Shown piece after piece: positions 26,854-37,187 of a stretch of 64,000 nt of DNA (position 1 is the stretch's first letter; the number at the start of each line of letters is the position of its first letter). The notes under the pieces were generated by a model. That model did no database searches. It saw nothing but the letters and a program-made list of their open reading frames with translations, and was not told the DNA's origin. The stretch comes from Pseudomonas sp. B28(2017) (GTDB taxonomy: Bacteria > Pseudomonadota > Gammaproteobacteria > Pseudomonadales > Pseudomonadaceae): the NCBI RefSeq assembly GCF_002113025.1, contig NZ_NEJH01000003.1, positions 62,001 to 126,000 on the forward strand, given 5' to 3'. A program made the position numbers and the translations under genes.

Positions 26854-27360
26854 ATGGCCATTTTAAACATCCTCGAATTCCCTGATCCGCGTCTGCGCAC
26901 TATCGCCAAGCCAGTGGCCGTAGTGGACGACGAAGTGCGTCAGTTGGTCGACGACATGTTTGAAACAATGTATGAAGCGCCTGGCATCGGCCTCGCCGCG
27001 ACCCAGGTCAACGTGCACAAACGTATCGTCGTGATGGACCTCTCCGAAGACCGCACCGAGCCTCGAGTGTTCATCAACCCCGAGCTCGAACCGCTGACCG
27101 ACGAGATGGGCCAGTATCAGGAAGGCTGCCTGTCGGTGCCGGGTTTCTACGAAAACGTCGATCGCCCGCAACGGGTCAAGGTCAAGGCGCTGGACCGCGA
27201 CGGCCAGCCTTACGAACTGATCGCTGAAGAATTGCTCGCCGTGTGCATCCAGCACGAATGCGACCACCTCAATGGCAAATTGTTCGTCGATTACCTGTCC
27301 ACGCTCAAACGCGACCGCATCAAGAAGAAACTGGAAAAGCTTCATCGCCAGAACGCCTGA
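26854..27360 (+). CDS. def: Peptide deformylase
   Basis: This 168-residue metalloenzyme removes the N-formyl group from nascent proteins. All three motifs are present: GIGLAATQV at residues 44-52, EGCLSVP at 90-96 with metal ligand C92, and QHECDHLNG at 133-141 with ligands H134 and H138 and catalytic E135. I chose the ATG at 26854 because the protein then begins [11 protein letters not shown], as in the family; the frame extends 39 codons further upstream without likeness. It is followed by fmt, whose product adds the formyl group to initiator tRNA, with a hairpin between the two genes. Confidence 0.97.
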   Translation: MAILNILEFPDPRLRTIAKPVAVVDDEVRQLVDDMFETMYEAPGIGLAATQVNVHKRIVVMDLSEDRTEPRVFINPELEPLTDEMGQYQEGCLSVPGFYENVDRPQRVKVKALDRDGQPYELIAEELLAVCIQHECDHLNGKLFVDYLSTLKRDRIKKKLEKLHRQNA

Positions 27361-27371
27361 TGCCCATCTTC

Positions 27372-27400
27372 AAAGGCTTGCTGCGGCAAGCCTTTTTCTT
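27372..27400 (+). terminator. Intercistronic terminator-like hairpin between def and fmt
   Basis: A ten-base perfect stem (AAAGGCTTGC / GCAAGCCTTT, loop TGCG) is followed by TTCTTTT. It has the form of a rho-independent terminator although it lies inside what is usually regarded as one def-fmt operon. Confidence 0.8.
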
Positions 27401-27417
27401 TTCAAGAGACGTCACCC

Positions 27418-28377
27418 ATGACTGAGCCACTGCGCATTGTCTTTGCCGGCACCCCGGAATTCGCCGCCGAACACCTCAAGGCCCTGCTGAGCAGCCCTTA
27501 CGAGATCGTCGCGGTCTACACCCAACCGGATCGGCCGGCCGGTCGCGGGCAAAAACTGATGCCGAGCCCGGTCAAGCAGCTGGCGCTGGAAAACAACATC
27601 CCGGTGTTGCAGCCGCCGACCCTGCGCAACGCAGACGCGCAAGAGGAACTGGCTGCGCTGAAACCGGACTTGATGGTGGTGGTCGCTTACGGCCTGATCC
27701 TGCCGCAAGTGGTGCTGGATATTCCGCGCCTGGGTTGCATCAACAGCCACGCCTCGCTGCTGCCACGCTGGCGTGGTGCAGCGCCGATCCAGCGCGCCGT
27801 GGAAGCGGGCGACGCCGAAAGCGGCGTGACCGTGATGCGCATGGAAGCCGGCCTCGACACCGGGCCGATGCTGCTCAAGGTCACCACCCCGATCAGTGCC
27901 GAAGATACGGGCGGCAGCCTGCATGATCGGCTCGCCGAAATGGGCCCGCCGGCCGTGGTCCAGGCAATTGCCGGCCTCGCCGCCGGAACCCTGGAAGGCG
28001 AAGTCCAGGACGACAGCCTGGCCACCTACGCACACAAATTGAACAAGGACGAAGCACGCATCGACTGGACTCGCCCGGCAGTTGAGCTGGAACGCCTGGT
28101 CCGCGCCTTCAACCCGTGGCCAATCACCCACAGCACCTTGAATGGCGAAGCCCTGAAAGTGCTGGCCGCGAACCTCGCCGAAGGCAAAGGCACCCCGGGT
28201 GAAATCCTCGGCGCCAGCAAGGACGGTCTGACCGTCGCCTGCGGCGAACAAGCCTTGTGTCTGACCCGCCTGCAATTGCCCGGCGGCAAAGCCTTGAACT
28301 TCAGCGACCTGTTCAACAGCCGCCGTGAGAAATTCGCCATCGGCACTGTCCTCGGTCAAGCGGCGGACGCTCAATGA
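27418..28377 (+). CDS. fmt: Methionyl-tRNA formyltransferase
   Basis: This 319-residue enzyme transfers a formyl group from 10-formyl-tetrahydrofolate to methionyl-initiator tRNA. The N-terminal formyltransferase domain shows [12 protein letters not shown], the folate-site [15 protein letters not shown] near residue 112 and the catalytic DTG region (GLDTGPML). A C-terminal OB-like tRNA-binding domain (about residues 205-315) follows. Its stop overlaps the start of rsmB (ATGA at 28374-28377), so the two are coupled. The terminator-like hairpin in the 57-base gap after def suggests that fmt may have additional transcriptional input. Confidence 0.97.
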   Translation: MTEPLRIVFAGTPEFAAEHLKALLSSPYEIVAVYTQPDRPAGRGQKLMPSPVKQLALENNIPVLQPPTLRNADAQEELAALKPDLMVVVAYGLILPQVVLDIPRLGCINSHASLLPRWRGAAPIQRAVEAGDAESGVTVMRMEAGLDTGPMLLKVTTPISAEDTGGSLHDRLAEMGPPAVVQAIAGLAAGTLEGEVQDDSLATYAHKLNKDEARIDWTRPAVELERLVRAFNPWPITHSTLNGEALKVLAANLAEGKGTPGEILGASKDGLTVACGEQALCLTRLQLPGGKALNFSDLFNSRREKFAIGTVLGQAADAQ

Positions 28378-29684
28378 ATCCGCGTCTGGCCGCCGCCAAG
28401 GCACTCGCAGCCGTCCTGAACGGAAAAGCATCGCTCAACAGTTCGCTGCCCACGCAACTGGACAAGGTCGAGGACCGTGATCGCGGCTTCACCCAGGACC
28501 TGGCGTTCGGCACCGCACGCTGGCAGCCACGCTTGTCGGCGCTGGCGGCCAAACTGTTGCAGAAGCCGTTCAAGGCCACCGACGCCGATGTCGAGGCGCT
28601 GTTGCTGGTCGGTCTCTATCAACTGCTCTACACCCGCGTCCCGGCCCATGCCGCGATTGGCGAGACGGTCGGTTGCGCCGACAAGTTGAAAAAACCATGG
28701 GCCAAGGCCTTGCTCAACGCTGTTCTGCGTAACGCTCAGCGCGAAAGCGAAACGATTTTCGCCGAACTGGAACGCGATCCGGTGGTGCGCACTGCCCACC
28801 CGCGTTGGCTGCAAAAATCCCTGAAGGCATTCTGGCCAGAGCAGTGGGAAGCCATTTGCGCCGCCAACAACGCGCATCCGCCGATGATTCTGCGGGTCAA
28901 CCGTCGCCATCACACCCGGGATGCCTACCTCGGTTTGCTGACAGATGCCGGTATCGCCGCCACGCCGTGTGTCCACAGCCGCGACGGCATCGTGCTCGAA
29001 GCGGCCACCGATGTGCGCAGCCTGCCGGGTTTCGCCGAAGGCTGGATCAGCGTGCAGGACGAAGCCGCGCAACTGGCCGCTGATCTGCTGGATCTGGCAC
29101 CGGGCCAGCGGGTGCTGGACGCCTGCTGCGCACCGGGCGGCAAGACCTGCCATATTCTCGAGGCCGAGCCAGAACTGGCCGGCGTCGTGGCGGTAGACCT
29201 GGAAGCCAAGCGCCTGGTGCGGGTTCGGGAAAACCTCGAACGCCTGAAACTGAGCGCCGAACTGATTGCCGCCGACGGTCGCGACACTCAGGCGTGGTGG
29301 GACGGCAAGCCGTTCCAGCGCATCCTGCTGGACGCACCCTGTTCGGCCACCGGCGTGATTCGTCGTCACCCGGACATCAAGCTGACCCGCCAACCCGACG
29401 ACATCGCCGCACTGGCGCTGCTGCAAGGCGAGTTGCTCGACGCCATGTGGAGCACGTTGGAGGTCGGCGGCATTCTGTTGTACGCCACCTGTTCCACGCT
29501 GCCGACCGAGAACACCGAAGTCATCGAAGCCTTCCTTGCCCGCACGCCGGGTGCCCGTGAACTGGACCTTGCCACGGCGGCCGGTATCAAGCAGCCCCAT
29601 GGTCGCCAGTTGCTGGCCCAGGAAGGCGGCCACGACGGGTTCTACTACGCCAAGCTGATCAAGATCGCCGCTGCGCGCGGTTAA
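28374..29684 (+). CDS. rsmB: 16S rRNA (cytosine(967)-C(5))-methyltransferase
   Basis: This 436-residue enzyme, also called Sun or Fmu, methylates C967 of 16S rRNA. It has an N-terminal NusB-like RNA-binding domain (about residues 5-130) and a SAM-dependent methyltransferase domain with [13 protein letters not shown], the motif [18 protein letters not shown] and the catalytic cysteine in [15 protein letters not shown]. Length and order are standard. It overlaps fmt by four bases and is followed by trkA after 22 bases, the conserved def-fmt-rsmB-trkA string of Pseudomonas. Confidence 0.96.
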   Translation: MNPRLAAAKALAAVLNGKASLNSSLPTQLDKVEDRDRGFTQDLAFGTARWQPRLSALAAKLLQKPFKATDADVEALLLVGLYQLLYTRVPAHAAIGETVGCADKLKKPWAKALLNAVLRNAQRESETIFAELERDPVVRTAHPRWLQKSLKAFWPEQWEAICAANNAHPPMILRVNRRHHTRDAYLGLLTDAGIAATPCVHSRDGIVLEAATDVRSLPGFAEGWISVQDEAAQLAADLLDLAPGQRVLDACCAPGGKTCHILEAEPELAGVVAVDLEAKRLVRVRENLERLKLSAELIAADGRDTQAWWDGKPFQRILLDAPCSATGVIRRHPDIKLTRQPDDIAALALLQGELLDAMWSTLEVGGILLYATCSTLPTENTEVIEAFLARTPGARELDLATAAGIKQPHGRQLLAQEGGHDGFYYAKLIKIAAARG

Positions 29685-29706
29685 ATGGATTCAATGGAGT
29701 GAGTGG

Positions 29707-31083
29707 ATGAAAATCATCATCCTGGGTGCAGGGCAGGTTGGCGGTTCGCTGGCGGAACACCTGGCCAGTGAAGCCAATGACATTACTGTGGTCGACACCG
29801 ATGGCGAACGCCTGCGTGACCTGGGCGACCGCCTGGACATTCGCACCGTACAAGGTCGCGGCTCATTCCCGACGGTGTTGCGCCAGGCCGGAGCCGATGA
29901 CGCCGACATGCTGGTCGCCGTGACCAACAGCGATGAAACCAACATGGTCGCCTGCCAGGTCGCCCACACCCTGTTCCATACCCCGACCAAGATCGCCCGG
30001 GTTCGCGAAGCCGCGTACCTGACCCGCGAAGAGCAATTGTTCCAGAACGAAGCGATTCCGGTGGACGTGCTGATCAGCCCGGAACAAGTGGTTACCAACT
30101 ACATCAAGCGCCTGATCCAGCATCCGGGCGCCTTGCAGGTGATCGACTTCGCCGAAGGCAAGGCGCAACTGGTGGCGGTGCGGGCGTACTACGGCGGGCC
30201 GCTGGTGGGTCAGCAATTGCGGCAGTTGCGTGAACACATGCCGAACGTGGAAACCCGCGTCGCGGCGATTTTCCGTCGTGACCGGCCGATCCTGCCGCAA
30301 GGCGACACGGTGATCGAGGCCGACGACGAAGTATTTTTCATCGCTGCCAAAGCGAACATTCGCGCGGTCATGAGCGAAATGCGCCGTCTCGACGAAACCT
30401 ATAAACGCATCGTCATCGCCGGTGGCGGGCAGATCGGCGAGCGTTTGGCCGAGGCCATCGAAAGCCGTTATCAGGTAAAAGTCATCGAGATGAACCCGGC
30501 ACGCTGCCGCCATCTCTCGGACCACCTCGACAGCACCGTGGTGTTGCAAGGCAGCGCCTCGGACCGTGACCTGCTGCTGGAAGAGAACATCGCCGACGCA
30601 GATCTGTTCCTCGCCCTGACCAACGACGACGAAGCCAACATCATGTCGTCGCTGCTGGCCAAGCGCCTGGGTGCGAAGAAGGTGATGAGCATCATCAACA
30701 ACCCGGCCTATGTCGATCTGATCCAGGGTGGCGACATCGACATCGCCATCAGCCCGCAACTGGCGACCATCGGCACCTTGCTGGCCCACGTGCGCCGGGG
30801 TGACATCGTCAGCGTGCACTCACTGCGCCGGGGCGCGGCGGAAGCCATCGAGGCGATTGCCCACGGCGATGCGAAATCGAGCAAGGTGATCGGCAAGGCC
30901 ATCGAGAACATCGGCCTGCCGCCGGGCACCACCATCGGTGCGATTATCCGCGACGAAGAAGTGATCATCGCCCACGATGACACCGTGATCGAAACGGGCG
31001 ACCATGTGATTTTGTTCCTTGTGGATAAAAAGCATATTCGCGATGTGGAAAAGCTGTTCCATGTGGGGTTGAGCTTCTTCTGA
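29707..31083 (+). CDS. trkA: Trk system potassium transporter, NAD-binding component TrkA
   Basis: This 458-residue cytoplasmic regulator gates the Trk potassium channel subunits TrkH and TrkG. It contains two repeats, each a Rossmann NAD(H)-binding RCK domain ([19 protein letters not shown] at residue 1 and [18 protein letters not shown] near residue 236) and a TrkA-C domain. GGAG lies ahead of the ATG. An exact DnaA box (31020-31028) falls near its 3' end. No trkH lies in the window, as is usual for Pseudomonas. A REPIN follows the gene. Confidence 0.96.
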   Translation: MKIIILGAGQVGGSLAEHLASEANDITVVDTDGERLRDLGDRLDIRTVQGRGSFPTVLRQAGADDADMLVAVTNSDETNMVACQVAHTLFHTPTKIARVREAAYLTREEQLFQNEAIPVDVLISPEQVVTNYIKRLIQHPGALQVIDFAEGKAQLVAVRAYYGGPLVGQQLRQLREHMPNVETRVAAIFRRDRPILPQGDTVIEADDEVFFIAAKANIRAVMSEMRRLDETYKRIVIAGGGQIGERLAEAIESRYQVKVIEMNPARCRHLSDHLDSTVVLQGSASDRDLLLEENIADADLFLALTNDDEANIMSSLLAKRLGAKKVMSIINNPAYVDLIQGGDIDIAISPQLATIGTLLAHVRRGDIVSVHSLRRGAAEAIEAIAHGDAKSSKVIGKAIENIGLPPGTTIGAIIRDEEVIIAHDDTVIETGDHVILFLVDKKHIRDVEKLFHVGLSFF

Positions 31084-31112
31084 TCCGGATTTTTCGGTGA
31101 TCAGATTGGCCT

Positions 31113-31204
31113 CATCGCGAGCAAGCTTGCTCCCACAGGGTTCTCGGTCGTACACGGCATTTGTGTTTCTGAAGATCAACTGTGGGAGCGAGCTTGCTCG
31201 CGAT
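31113..31204. repeat. REP doublet (REPIN)
   Basis: Inverted REP cores, ATCGCGAGCAAGCTTGCTCC at the left and GGAGCGAGCTTGCTCGCGAT at the right, enclose about 45 bases. The outer 20 bases are exact reverse complements of each other. It fills the trkA-TPR gap. Confidence 0.9.
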
Positions 31205-31260
31205 AGCGGACTTCCAGATCCCGGATATCCTCCTGACACACCTCAAAAAGGAATCCACTG

Positions 31261-31575
31261 ATGATCGAATCCCTGGAAAAAATGCTCGCCAAGGGTGTGG
31301 ATAACGCTTTGCTGCGCTTCGGCCTGGGCAAGGGTTATCTGGATCTTGGAGAGAACGCCAAGGCTGCGGAGCATTTTCAGCGCTGCGTCGAGTTCGATCC
31401 GAAGTATTCGGCGGCATGGAAACTACTGGGCAAGGCCCATCTGGCGCTGGCGGACTTTGCAGCCGCGCGGCAGGCCTGGGAGCAGGGCCTGGAAGCTGCT
31501 CGCGGCCATGGCGACAAACAGGCAGAGAAGGAAATGACGGTGTTCCTGAAGAAGCTCGAGCGTCAGGCGCACTGA
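31261..31575 (+). CDS. Tetratricopeptide repeat protein
   Basis: This 104-residue protein consists of about two and a half TPR units (ALLRFGLGKGYLDLGENAKAAEHF and SAAWKLLGKAHLALADFAAARQAW) with a short basic tail. It has no signal peptide, so it is likely cytoplasmic and acts as a protein-binding adaptor; the partner is unknown. AAGGA precedes the ATG. An exact DnaA box (31296-31304) overlaps codons 12-15. Its stop codon directly abuts the stop of the convergent PilZ gene. The gene is conserved at this place in Pseudomonas. Confidence 0.88.
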   Translation: MIESLEKMLAKGVDNALLRFGLGKGYLDLGENAKAAEHFQRCVEFDPKYSAAWKLLGKAHLALADFAAARQAWEQGLEAARGHGDKQAEKEMTVFLKKLERQAH

Positions 31576-31815
31576 TCAGAGATAACGCAAACCGATGCCC
31601 TCGGCATCGACCAGCACCACTTCCATGCGTACCCGCGGCGCGCCTGTGGGTAAGTCCTGCACCTGTCCGTAGACCACCGCACCCCGGGGCAGCGCCGACA
31701 GTTTCGGATGCTTGACGTAAACACCGGTGGTCGACAGGTTGCGCGTCTGGCCCAGGCAATCGCCGAAGCTTTCGTGACTGATCCTGATGCGAAACGACTT
31801 GCGGTGTTCGGACAT
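31576..31815 (-). CDS. PilZ domain protein, predicted c-di-GMP binder
   Basis: This 79-residue single-domain protein has the two c-di-GMP contacts of PilZ domains: RKSFR (RxxxR) near residue 5 and NLSTTG (N/D-x-S-x-x-G) near residue 26. It should bind cyclic di-GMP in the cytoplasm; the output is unknown. I chose the ATG at 31815, where the conserved domain begins and a purine-rich AAGGGCGCAGAAG segment lies upstream, rather than the frame start at 31935, which runs into a REP element. The stop codons of this gene and the TPR gene touch (TGA next to TCA), without a terminator between. Confidence 0.85.
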   Translation of the reverse strand: MSEHRKSFRIRISHESFGDCLGQTRNLSTTGVYVKHPKLSALPRGAVVYGQVQDLPTGAPRVRMEVVLVDAEGIGLRYL

Positions 31816-31848
31816 CTTCTGCGCCCTTTGATGAACGGTTGTGGAACG

Positions 31849-31950
31849 TGTAGGAGCGAGCAAGCTCGCGATGGGTGCCAGGGCGCCGCGTTCAACCTGG
31901 CAGCCCACATCATCGTTAACGTCCATCGCGAGCAAGCTCGCTCCTACAGG
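31849..31950. repeat. REP doublet (REPIN)
   Basis: Inverted REP cores, TGTAGGAGCGAGCAAGCTCG at the left and CGAGCAAGCTCGCTCCTACA at the right, enclose about 55 bases upstream of the PilZ gene. The TAGGAG variant differs from the TGGGAG core of the other elements. Confidence 0.88.
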
Positions 31951-31975
31951 TTAACCACAGAGTGTGCCAAGTCAG

Positions 31976-32863
31976 TCAATACCAACGCTCTTCACCCGGT
32001 GGACGCTTCTTGAAGCGCTTCATGCTCCACATGTACTGGCTCGGGTAAGCCCCGACATAACGCTCGACCACTTTACTCATGGCCGCACAGGACTCCGCCG
32101 TATCGGTGCTGTACATGGCCTCTGGCGCGGCTTCGAGGATCACTTTGTAGCCTGAACCGTCCGGCAGGCGCAGGGCGTGCAGGAACACGCCGACTGCTTT
32201 GCCGCCAGCCAGCATGTTCGGCACGAACTTGCTGGTCAGCGCCTGAGTGGCGAAGAACGGCACGAAGATCCCGGCGGATTCGGCCGGTTCCGGGTCAGCA
32301 GGAATGCCCACTGCACCACCTTTGCGCACTTCCTTGATGACACTGAGGATGCCTTCCTTGGTGGAAGCAGCGACCTTGTTACCCAACTGCACCCGCTGCT
32401 TTTGCAGCAATTCATCCACCGCCTTCAATTTCGGCGGACGGTAAAAAATGATCGGTTTGCACTGGCTGCAATAGAAGTGATTGAGCACTTCCCAGTTGCC
32501 CAGGTGGCTGGTGATGCCAACCACGCCTTTGCCGGAGGCCAGGGCGTCCTTCAATATGTCGAGGCCTTCGACTTCGCGCACCAGGTCGATGGAGCGCTGG
32601 GCCGGCCAGATCCAGGCACAGGCGCTTTCGGTCAGGGACTTGCCGATGTCTTTCAGGCTCTGGCCCACCAGGCGTTCACGCTCGGCGGGGTCCATGTCCG
32701 GAAAGCACTTGGACAGATTGATCCGTACCACGTCGCGGGAACGGTTCGGGGTTTTCCACATGACCCAGCCAATCGCCGAGCCCACGGCCTGCACGGCCCC
32801 CCACGGAAGCAGGGCAAACAGCCGCAGAGCGCCTACCAGCAAGGCGCCTTTCAACTTATCCAC
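31976..32863 (-). CDS. LpxL/HtrB-like lipid A or lysophospholipid acyltransferase
   Basis: This 295-residue inner-membrane acyltransferase has one N-terminal hydrophobic segment (about residues 7-30) and the catalytic HLGNWE (HX4E) near residue 120, with family motifs such as GGAVGIPADPEP. It belongs to the LpxL/LpxM (HtrB) family that adds secondary acyl chains to lipid A; close Pseudomonas homologues are also labelled lysophospholipid acyltransferases, so the exact acceptor is uncertain. The start codon region overlaps an exact DnaA box (32856-32864). It shares its direction with tag upstream and with the PilZ gene downstream. Confidence 0.88.
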   Translation of the reverse strand: MDKLKGALLVGALRLFALLPWGAVQAVGSAIGWVMWKTPNRSRDVVRINLSKCFPDMDPAERERLVGQSLKDIGKSLTESACAWIWPAQRSIDLVREVEGLDILKDALASGKGVVGITSHLGNWEVLNHFYCSQCKPIIFYRPPKLKAVDELLQKQRVQLGNKVAASTKEGILSVIKEVRKGGAVGIPADPEPAESAGIFVPFFATQALTSKFVPNMLAGGKAVGVFLHALRLPDGSGYKVILEAAPEAMYSTDTAESCAAMSKVVERYVGAYPSQYMWSMKRFKKRPPGEERWY

Positions 32864-32903
32864 AGGTCACTCCTGATCTTGTGCTGTGCGCGAGGCGGCC
32901 ATT

Positions 32904-33461
32904 CTAACCGCCGTTCGCCAGCTGCGCGTAGCGGTCGCAATCGCGGGTGTGATCCATGACCATGCCCGAGGCCTGCATCAGCGCATAGCAAATGGTCGGC
33001 CCGACGAACGTGAAACCGGCTTTTTTCAGGCCTTTACTCATTTCCACGGCAGTCGATGTCACGGCCGGGACTTCGCTGCGATCCTTGAAATGATTGATCA
33101 CAGGCTTGCCTCCGACGAACGACCAGAGAAATTCCACCGGGTCCTCCAGCGCCAGCCAGGCCTGGGCATTGCGCCGGGCCGCGTTGAGCTTGAGGCGGTT
33201 GCGGATGATGCCCGGATCGAGCATCAACTCGTCGATTTCGGCATCGCTCATCTGCGCCACGCGCTGGACATCAAAACCAAACATCACCTGACGATAATGC
33301 TCGCGTTTACGCAGCACGGTGATCCAGGAAAGCCCGGCCTGGAACCCTTCGAGCAAAAGCAACTCGAACAATCCCTGCGCATCGCGTAGCGGCGTGCCCC
33401 ACTCCTGATCGTGATAAGCCATGTACAGCGGATCTTCGGAACACCAAAAGCAGCGTGGCAT
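32904..33461 (-). CDS. tag: DNA-3-methyladenine glycosylase I
   Basis: This 185-residue base-excision repair enzyme removes 3-methyladenine from alkylated DNA. The start [21 protein letters not shown] includes the zinc ligands C4 and H17, and the C-terminal pair H-x-x-x-C is present near residue 175. The frame is open far upstream to 34541 across glyQ, but TGGAG six bases before the ATG at 33461 and the family N-terminus settle the start. It diverges from glyQ over about 80 bases. Length and motifs are standard. Confidence 0.95.
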   Translation of the reverse strand: MPRCFWCSEDPLYMAYHDQEWGTPLRDAQGLFELLLLEGFQAGLSWITVLRKREHYRQVMFGFDVQRVAQMSDAEIDELMLDPGIIRNRLKLNAARRNAQAWLALEDPVEFLWSFVGGKPVINHFKDRSEVPAVTSTAVEMSKGLKKAGFTFVGPTICYALMQASGMVMDHTRDCDRYAQLANGG

Positions 33462-33542
33462 AAGGCTCCAGGGGGCGTGCGCAGCCATGAATCGGGTATA
33501 CTCCCGCTCTTTAAATCGCAGCCCAAGAAACAGGTGAATTTC

Positions 33543-34496
33543 GTGAGCCAGCCTACGCCAGCCGTGCGTACCTTCCAAGACTTGATCCTCGCCCTCCAGC
33601 AATACTGGGCCGAGCAAGGTTGCGTGGTACTTCAGCCCTACGATATGGAAGTAGGCGCCGGCACTTTCCACACTGCAACATTCCTGCGCGCCATTGGCCC
33701 GGAAACCTGGAACGCCGCCTACGTGCAGCCAAGCCGCCGTCCGACTGACGGCCGCTACGGCGAAAACCCGAACCGTCTGCAGCACTACTACCAGTTCCAG
33801 GTCGTCCTGAAGCCGAACCCGGACAACTTCCAGGAACTGTACCTGGGCTCCCTCAAGCGCGTCGGCCTGGACCCGCTGGTCCACGACATCCGTTTCGTCG
33901 AAGACAACTGGGAATCGCCGACCCTCGGCGCCTGGGGTCTGGGCTGGGAAGTCTGGCTCAACGGCATGGAAGTGACCCAGTTCACCTATTTCCAGCAAGC
34001 GGGCGGCATCGAGTGCTACCCAGTGACCGGCGAGATCACCTACGGTCTCGAGCGTCTGGCCATGTACCTGCAAGGCGTGGACTCGGTCTACGACCTGGTC
34101 TGGGCTGACGGCCCGTTCGGCAAAGTGACCTACGGCGACGTGTTCCACCAGAACGAAGTGGAACAGTCGACCTACAACTTCGAACACGCCAACGTCGACA
34201 AGCTGTTCGAACTGTTCGATTTCTACGAAAGCGAAGCCAAGCGCCTGATCGAACTCGAGCAGCCGCTGCCGTTGCCGAGCTACGAAATGGTGTTGAAGGC
34301 TTCCCACACCTTCAACCTGCTGGATGCGCGCCGGGCAATCTCGGTGACTGCACGTCAGCAATACATCCTGCGTGTACGCACCCTGGCGCGTTCCGTTGCG
34401 CAAGCCTACCTGCTGGCTCGCGCCAAGCTGGGCTTCCCGATGGCAACCCCGGACCTGCGTGATGAAGTACTGGCCAAGCTGGAGGCTGCACAATGA
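33543..34496 (+). CDS. glyQ: Glycine--tRNA ligase alpha subunit
   Basis: This 317-residue protein is the catalytic alpha subunit of the bacterial alpha2beta2 glycyl-tRNA synthetase, which charges tRNA-Gly. Family blocks are visible: [19 protein letters not shown] near residue 15, [19 protein letters not shown] near residue 60 and [18 protein letters not shown]. The GTG at 33543 gives the family N-terminus [12 protein letters not shown]; a GTG three codons earlier is also open. The stop overlaps the start of glyS (ATGA at 34493-34496), which fits equimolar synthesis of the two subunits. Confidence 0.97.
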   Translation: MSQPTPAVRTFQDLILALQQYWAEQGCVVLQPYDMEVGAGTFHTATFLRAIGPETWNAAYVQPSRRPTDGRYGENPNRLQHYYQFQVVLKPNPDNFQELYLGSLKRVGLDPLVHDIRFVEDNWESPTLGAWGLGWEVWLNGMEVTQFTYFQQAGGIECYPVTGEITYGLERLAMYLQGVDSVYDLVWADGPFGKVTYGDVFHQNEVEQSTYNFEHANVDKLFELFDFYESEAKRLIELEQPLPLPSYEMVLKASHTFNLLDARRAISVTARQQYILRVRTLARSVAQAYLLARAKLGFPMATPDLRDEVLAKLEAAQ

Positions 34497-36547
34497 GTGC
34501 TCTGGATTTTCTGGTTGAACTGGGCACTGAAGAACTGCCACCCAAAGCCCTGAACACCCTGGCCGAGGCGTTCCTCGCCGGTATCGACAAGGGCCTGCAA
34601 GCTGCCGGCCTGAACTACGAAACCAAAACCGTTTACGCCGCCCCGCGCCGCCTGGCCGTGCTGATCACCGCACTGGCCACCCAGCAGCCGGATCGGAGCA
34701 TCAACCTCGACGGCCCGCCACGCCAGGCGGCATTCGATGCCGAAGGCAACCCGACCCAGGCGGCCCTGGGTTTTGCCAAGAAATGCGGCGTCGAGCTGAG
34801 CGAAATCGACCAGAGCGGCCCGAAACTGCGCTACAGCCAGAGCATTTCCGGCAAGCCGACAGCAAGCCTGCTGCCGACCATCGTCGAAGATTCCCTGAAC
34901 GACCTGCCGATCCCGAAACGCATGCGTTGGGGTGCGCACAAGGAAGAGTTCGTTCGTCCGACCCAATGGCTGGTAATGCTGCTCGGTGACCAGGTCATCG
35001 ACTGCACCATCCTCGCCCAGAAGGCCGGCCGCGATTCCCGCGGTCACCGCTTCCATCACCCGCAAAGCGTGCGCATCGGTTCGCCGTCCAGCTACCTGGC
35101 CGACCTGCGTGCCGCCTACGTACTGGCCGACGCCAACGAACGTCGCGAAATCATCAGCAAGCGCACCGAAGAACTGGCTACCCGCCAGGAAGGCACGGCA
35201 ATCGTTCCGCCAGCCCTGCTCGATGAAGTGACCGCGCTGGTCGAATGGCCAGTACCGCTGGTGTGCTCGTTCGAGGAGCGCTTCCTCGACGTGCCGCAAG
35301 AAGCACTGATCACCACCATGCAGGACAACCAGAAGTATTTCTGCCTGCTGGACGCCGACGGCAAGTTGCTGCCACGTTTCATTACCGTGGCCAACATCGA
35401 AAGCAAAGACCCGCAGCAGATCATCGCCGGTAACGAGAAAGTGGTTCGCCCACGCCTGACCGACGCCGAGTTCTTCTTCAAGCAAGACAAGAAGCAGAAA
35501 CTCGAAGACTTCAACCAGCGCCTGCAAAACGTTGTATTCCAGGAAAAACTCGGCAGCGTCTACGACAAGGCCGAGCGCGTATCCAGGCTGGCCGCGTTCA
35601 TCGCTCAGCGCATCGGCGGCAATGCTGCGTGGGCAGCCCGCGCGGGCCTGCTGTCGAAGTGCGACCTGGCGACCGAGATGGTCGGCGAGTTCCCGGAGAT
35701 GCAAGGTGTCGCCGGTTACTACTACGCCCTCAACGACGGTGAGCCGGAAGATGTCGCACTGGCCCTGAACGAGCAGTACATGCCGCGCGGTGCTGGCGCT
35801 GAACTGCCGAGCACCCTGACCGGTGCGGCCGTGGCCATCGCCGACAAGCTCGATACCCTCGTGGGTATCTTCGGCATCGGCATGCTGCCGACCGGCAGCA
35901 AAGACCCGTATGCCCTGCGCCGTGCCGCACTGGGCGTGTTGCGCATCCTGATCGAGAAACAACTGGACCTGGACCTGACCGACGCCGTGGCCTTCGCCGT
36001 GGATGCGTTCGGTGCCAAGGTCAAGGCTGCCGGCCTCAATGACTCGGTGCTGGAGTTCATCTTCGACCGTCTGCGTGCCCGTTACGAAGACGAAGGCGTC
36101 GACGTTGCCACCTACCTGTCGGTACGTGCCCTGAAGCCTGGCTCGGCCCTCGACTTCGACCAGCGCGTGCAAGCGGTAGAGGCCTTCCGCAAACTGCCGG
36201 AAGCCGCAGCCCTGGCCGCCGTTAACAAACGAGTGTCGAACCTGCTGAGCAAGGTCGAAGGCTCGGTGCCTACCGTCGTAGAAGCCAAGTACTTCGACAA
36301 TGCCAACGAGTTCTCCCTGTACTCGGCGATCCAGCAGGCTGACCAGGCTGTGCAGCCAATGGCCGCCTCGCGCCAATACAGCGAATCCCTGGCACGCCTG
36401 GCTGCACTGCGCGAGCCGGTGGATGCGTTCTTCGAAGCCGTGATGGTCAACGCGGAGGACGCAAAGGTTCGCGCCAACCGTTATGCATTGCTGGCGCGTC
36501 TGCGTGGGTTGTTCCTCGGCGTTGCCGACATTTCGCTGCTGGGCTGA
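34493..36547 (+). CDS. glyS: Glycine--tRNA ligase beta subunit
   Basis: This 684-residue protein is the beta subunit of glycyl-tRNA synthetase and carries the tRNA-binding regions, including a C-terminal DALR anticodon-binding domain (about residues 580-680). It begins [19 protein letters not shown], which is conserved in the family, and contains an HD-like segment in the middle. It overlaps glyQ by four bases, and the ribosome site for gmhB (GAGGAG) overlaps its own stop codon. Long antisense frames across it are shadows caused by high third-position GC. Confidence 0.97.
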   Translation: MSALDFLVELGTEELPPKALNTLAEAFLAGIDKGLQAAGLNYETKTVYAAPRRLAVLITALATQQPDRSINLDGPPRQAAFDAEGNPTQAALGFAKKCGVELSEIDQSGPKLRYSQSISGKPTASLLPTIVEDSLNDLPIPKRMRWGAHKEEFVRPTQWLVMLLGDQVIDCTILAQKAGRDSRGHRFHHPQSVRIGSPSSYLADLRAAYVLADANERREIISKRTEELATRQEGTAIVPPALLDEVTALVEWPVPLVCSFEERFLDVPQEALITTMQDNQKYFCLLDADGKLLPRFITVANIESKDPQQIIAGNEKVVRPRLTDAEFFFKQDKKQKLEDFNQRLQNVVFQEKLGSVYDKAERVSRLAAFIAQRIGGNAAWAARAGLLSKCDLATEMVGEFPEMQGVAGYYYALNDGEPEDVALALNEQYMPRGAGAELPSTLTGAAVAIADKLDTLVGIFGIGMLPTGSKDPYALRRAALGVLRILIEKQLDLDLTDAVAFAVDAFGAKVKAAGLNDSVLEFIFDRLRARYEDEGVDVATYLSVRALKPGSALDFDQRVQAVEAFRKLPEAAALAAVNKRVSNLLSKVEGSVPTVVEAKYFDNANEFSLYSAIQQADQAVQPMAASRQYSESLARLAALREPVDAFFEAVMVNAEDAKVRANRYALLARLRGLFLGVADISLLG

Positions 36548-36557
36548 GGAGTTGCTG

Positions 36558-37097
36558 TTGAAACTGCTGATTCTCGATCGGGACGGAGTGATCAATTACG
36601 ACTCCGACGCTTACATCAAGTCGGTGGAGGAGTGGATTCCACTCCCCGGCTCGATCGAAGCCATCGCGCAGTTGAGCAAGGCCGGCTGGACGGTAGCGGT
36701 CGCTACCAACCAGTCGGGCATCGCTCGCGGCTATTACGACCTCGCCACCCTGGATGCCATGCACGAGCGGTTGCGCGCGCTGGTGGCGGAGCAGGGCGGT
36801 GAAGTCGGCCTGATCGTCTACTGCCCCCACGGGCCGGACGAAGGCTGCGATTGCCGCAAGCCGAAACCCGGGATGTTGAAAACCATCGCCGCTCATTACA
36901 ACGTGTCGCTGACCGATCTCTGGTTCGTCGGCGACAGCCTTGGTGACCTGGAAGCCGCCAAAGCCGTCGATTCACAGCCAGTTTTGGTAAAGACCGGGAA
37001 AGGCGAAAAGACTTTGGGCAAGACCCTTCCGGTTGGCACATTGATTTTTGACGATCTGGCGGCGATTGCCGCAGAACTTGTGCACAAATGCACTTAA
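36558..37097 (+). CDS. gmhB: D-glycero-beta-D-manno-heptose-1,7-bisphosphate 7-phosphatase
   Basis: This HAD phosphatase of 179 residues removes the 7-phosphate from heptose bisphosphate on the way to the ADP-heptose used in lipopolysaccharide core. The nucleophile motif DRDGVIN (D7, D9) is at the start, with the zinc-binding CPHGPDEGCDC near residue 92 and GDSLGDLEAA near the end. The start is a TTG at 36558, six bases after GAGGAG, giving the conserved KLLILDRDG N-terminus; no ATG is available there. It is followed by the PlsC-like acyltransferase gene, the conserved order in Pseudomonas. Confidence 0.93.
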   Translation: MKLLILDRDGVINYDSDAYIKSVEEWIPLPGSIEAIAQLSKAGWTVAVATNQSGIARGYYDLATLDAMHERLRALVAEQGGEVGLIVYCPHGPDEGCDCRKPKPGMLKTIAAHYNVSLTDLWFVGDSLGDLEAAKAVDSQPVLVKTGKGEKTLGKTLPVGTLIFDDLAAIAAELVHKCT

Positions 37098-37187
37098 CCA
37101 AGTGTGCGCTTCTGAAATTCCTGGCATAGGATGATAGGGAAGTGCGCTTTACATAGGCGGGTATTTCCCGCAACGGTAAACGTCACC

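Noticed and set aside
33462..34541. Upstream extension of the tag frame to 34541 across glyQ
   Set aside because: Only the last 185 codons match Tag, and a good ribosome site precedes the ATG at 33461.
34406..36595. A 729-codon open frame antisense to glyS
   Set aside because: It is a mirror of glyS caused by high third-position GC; its composition is His/Gln-rich without any domain, and glyS is certain on the other strand.
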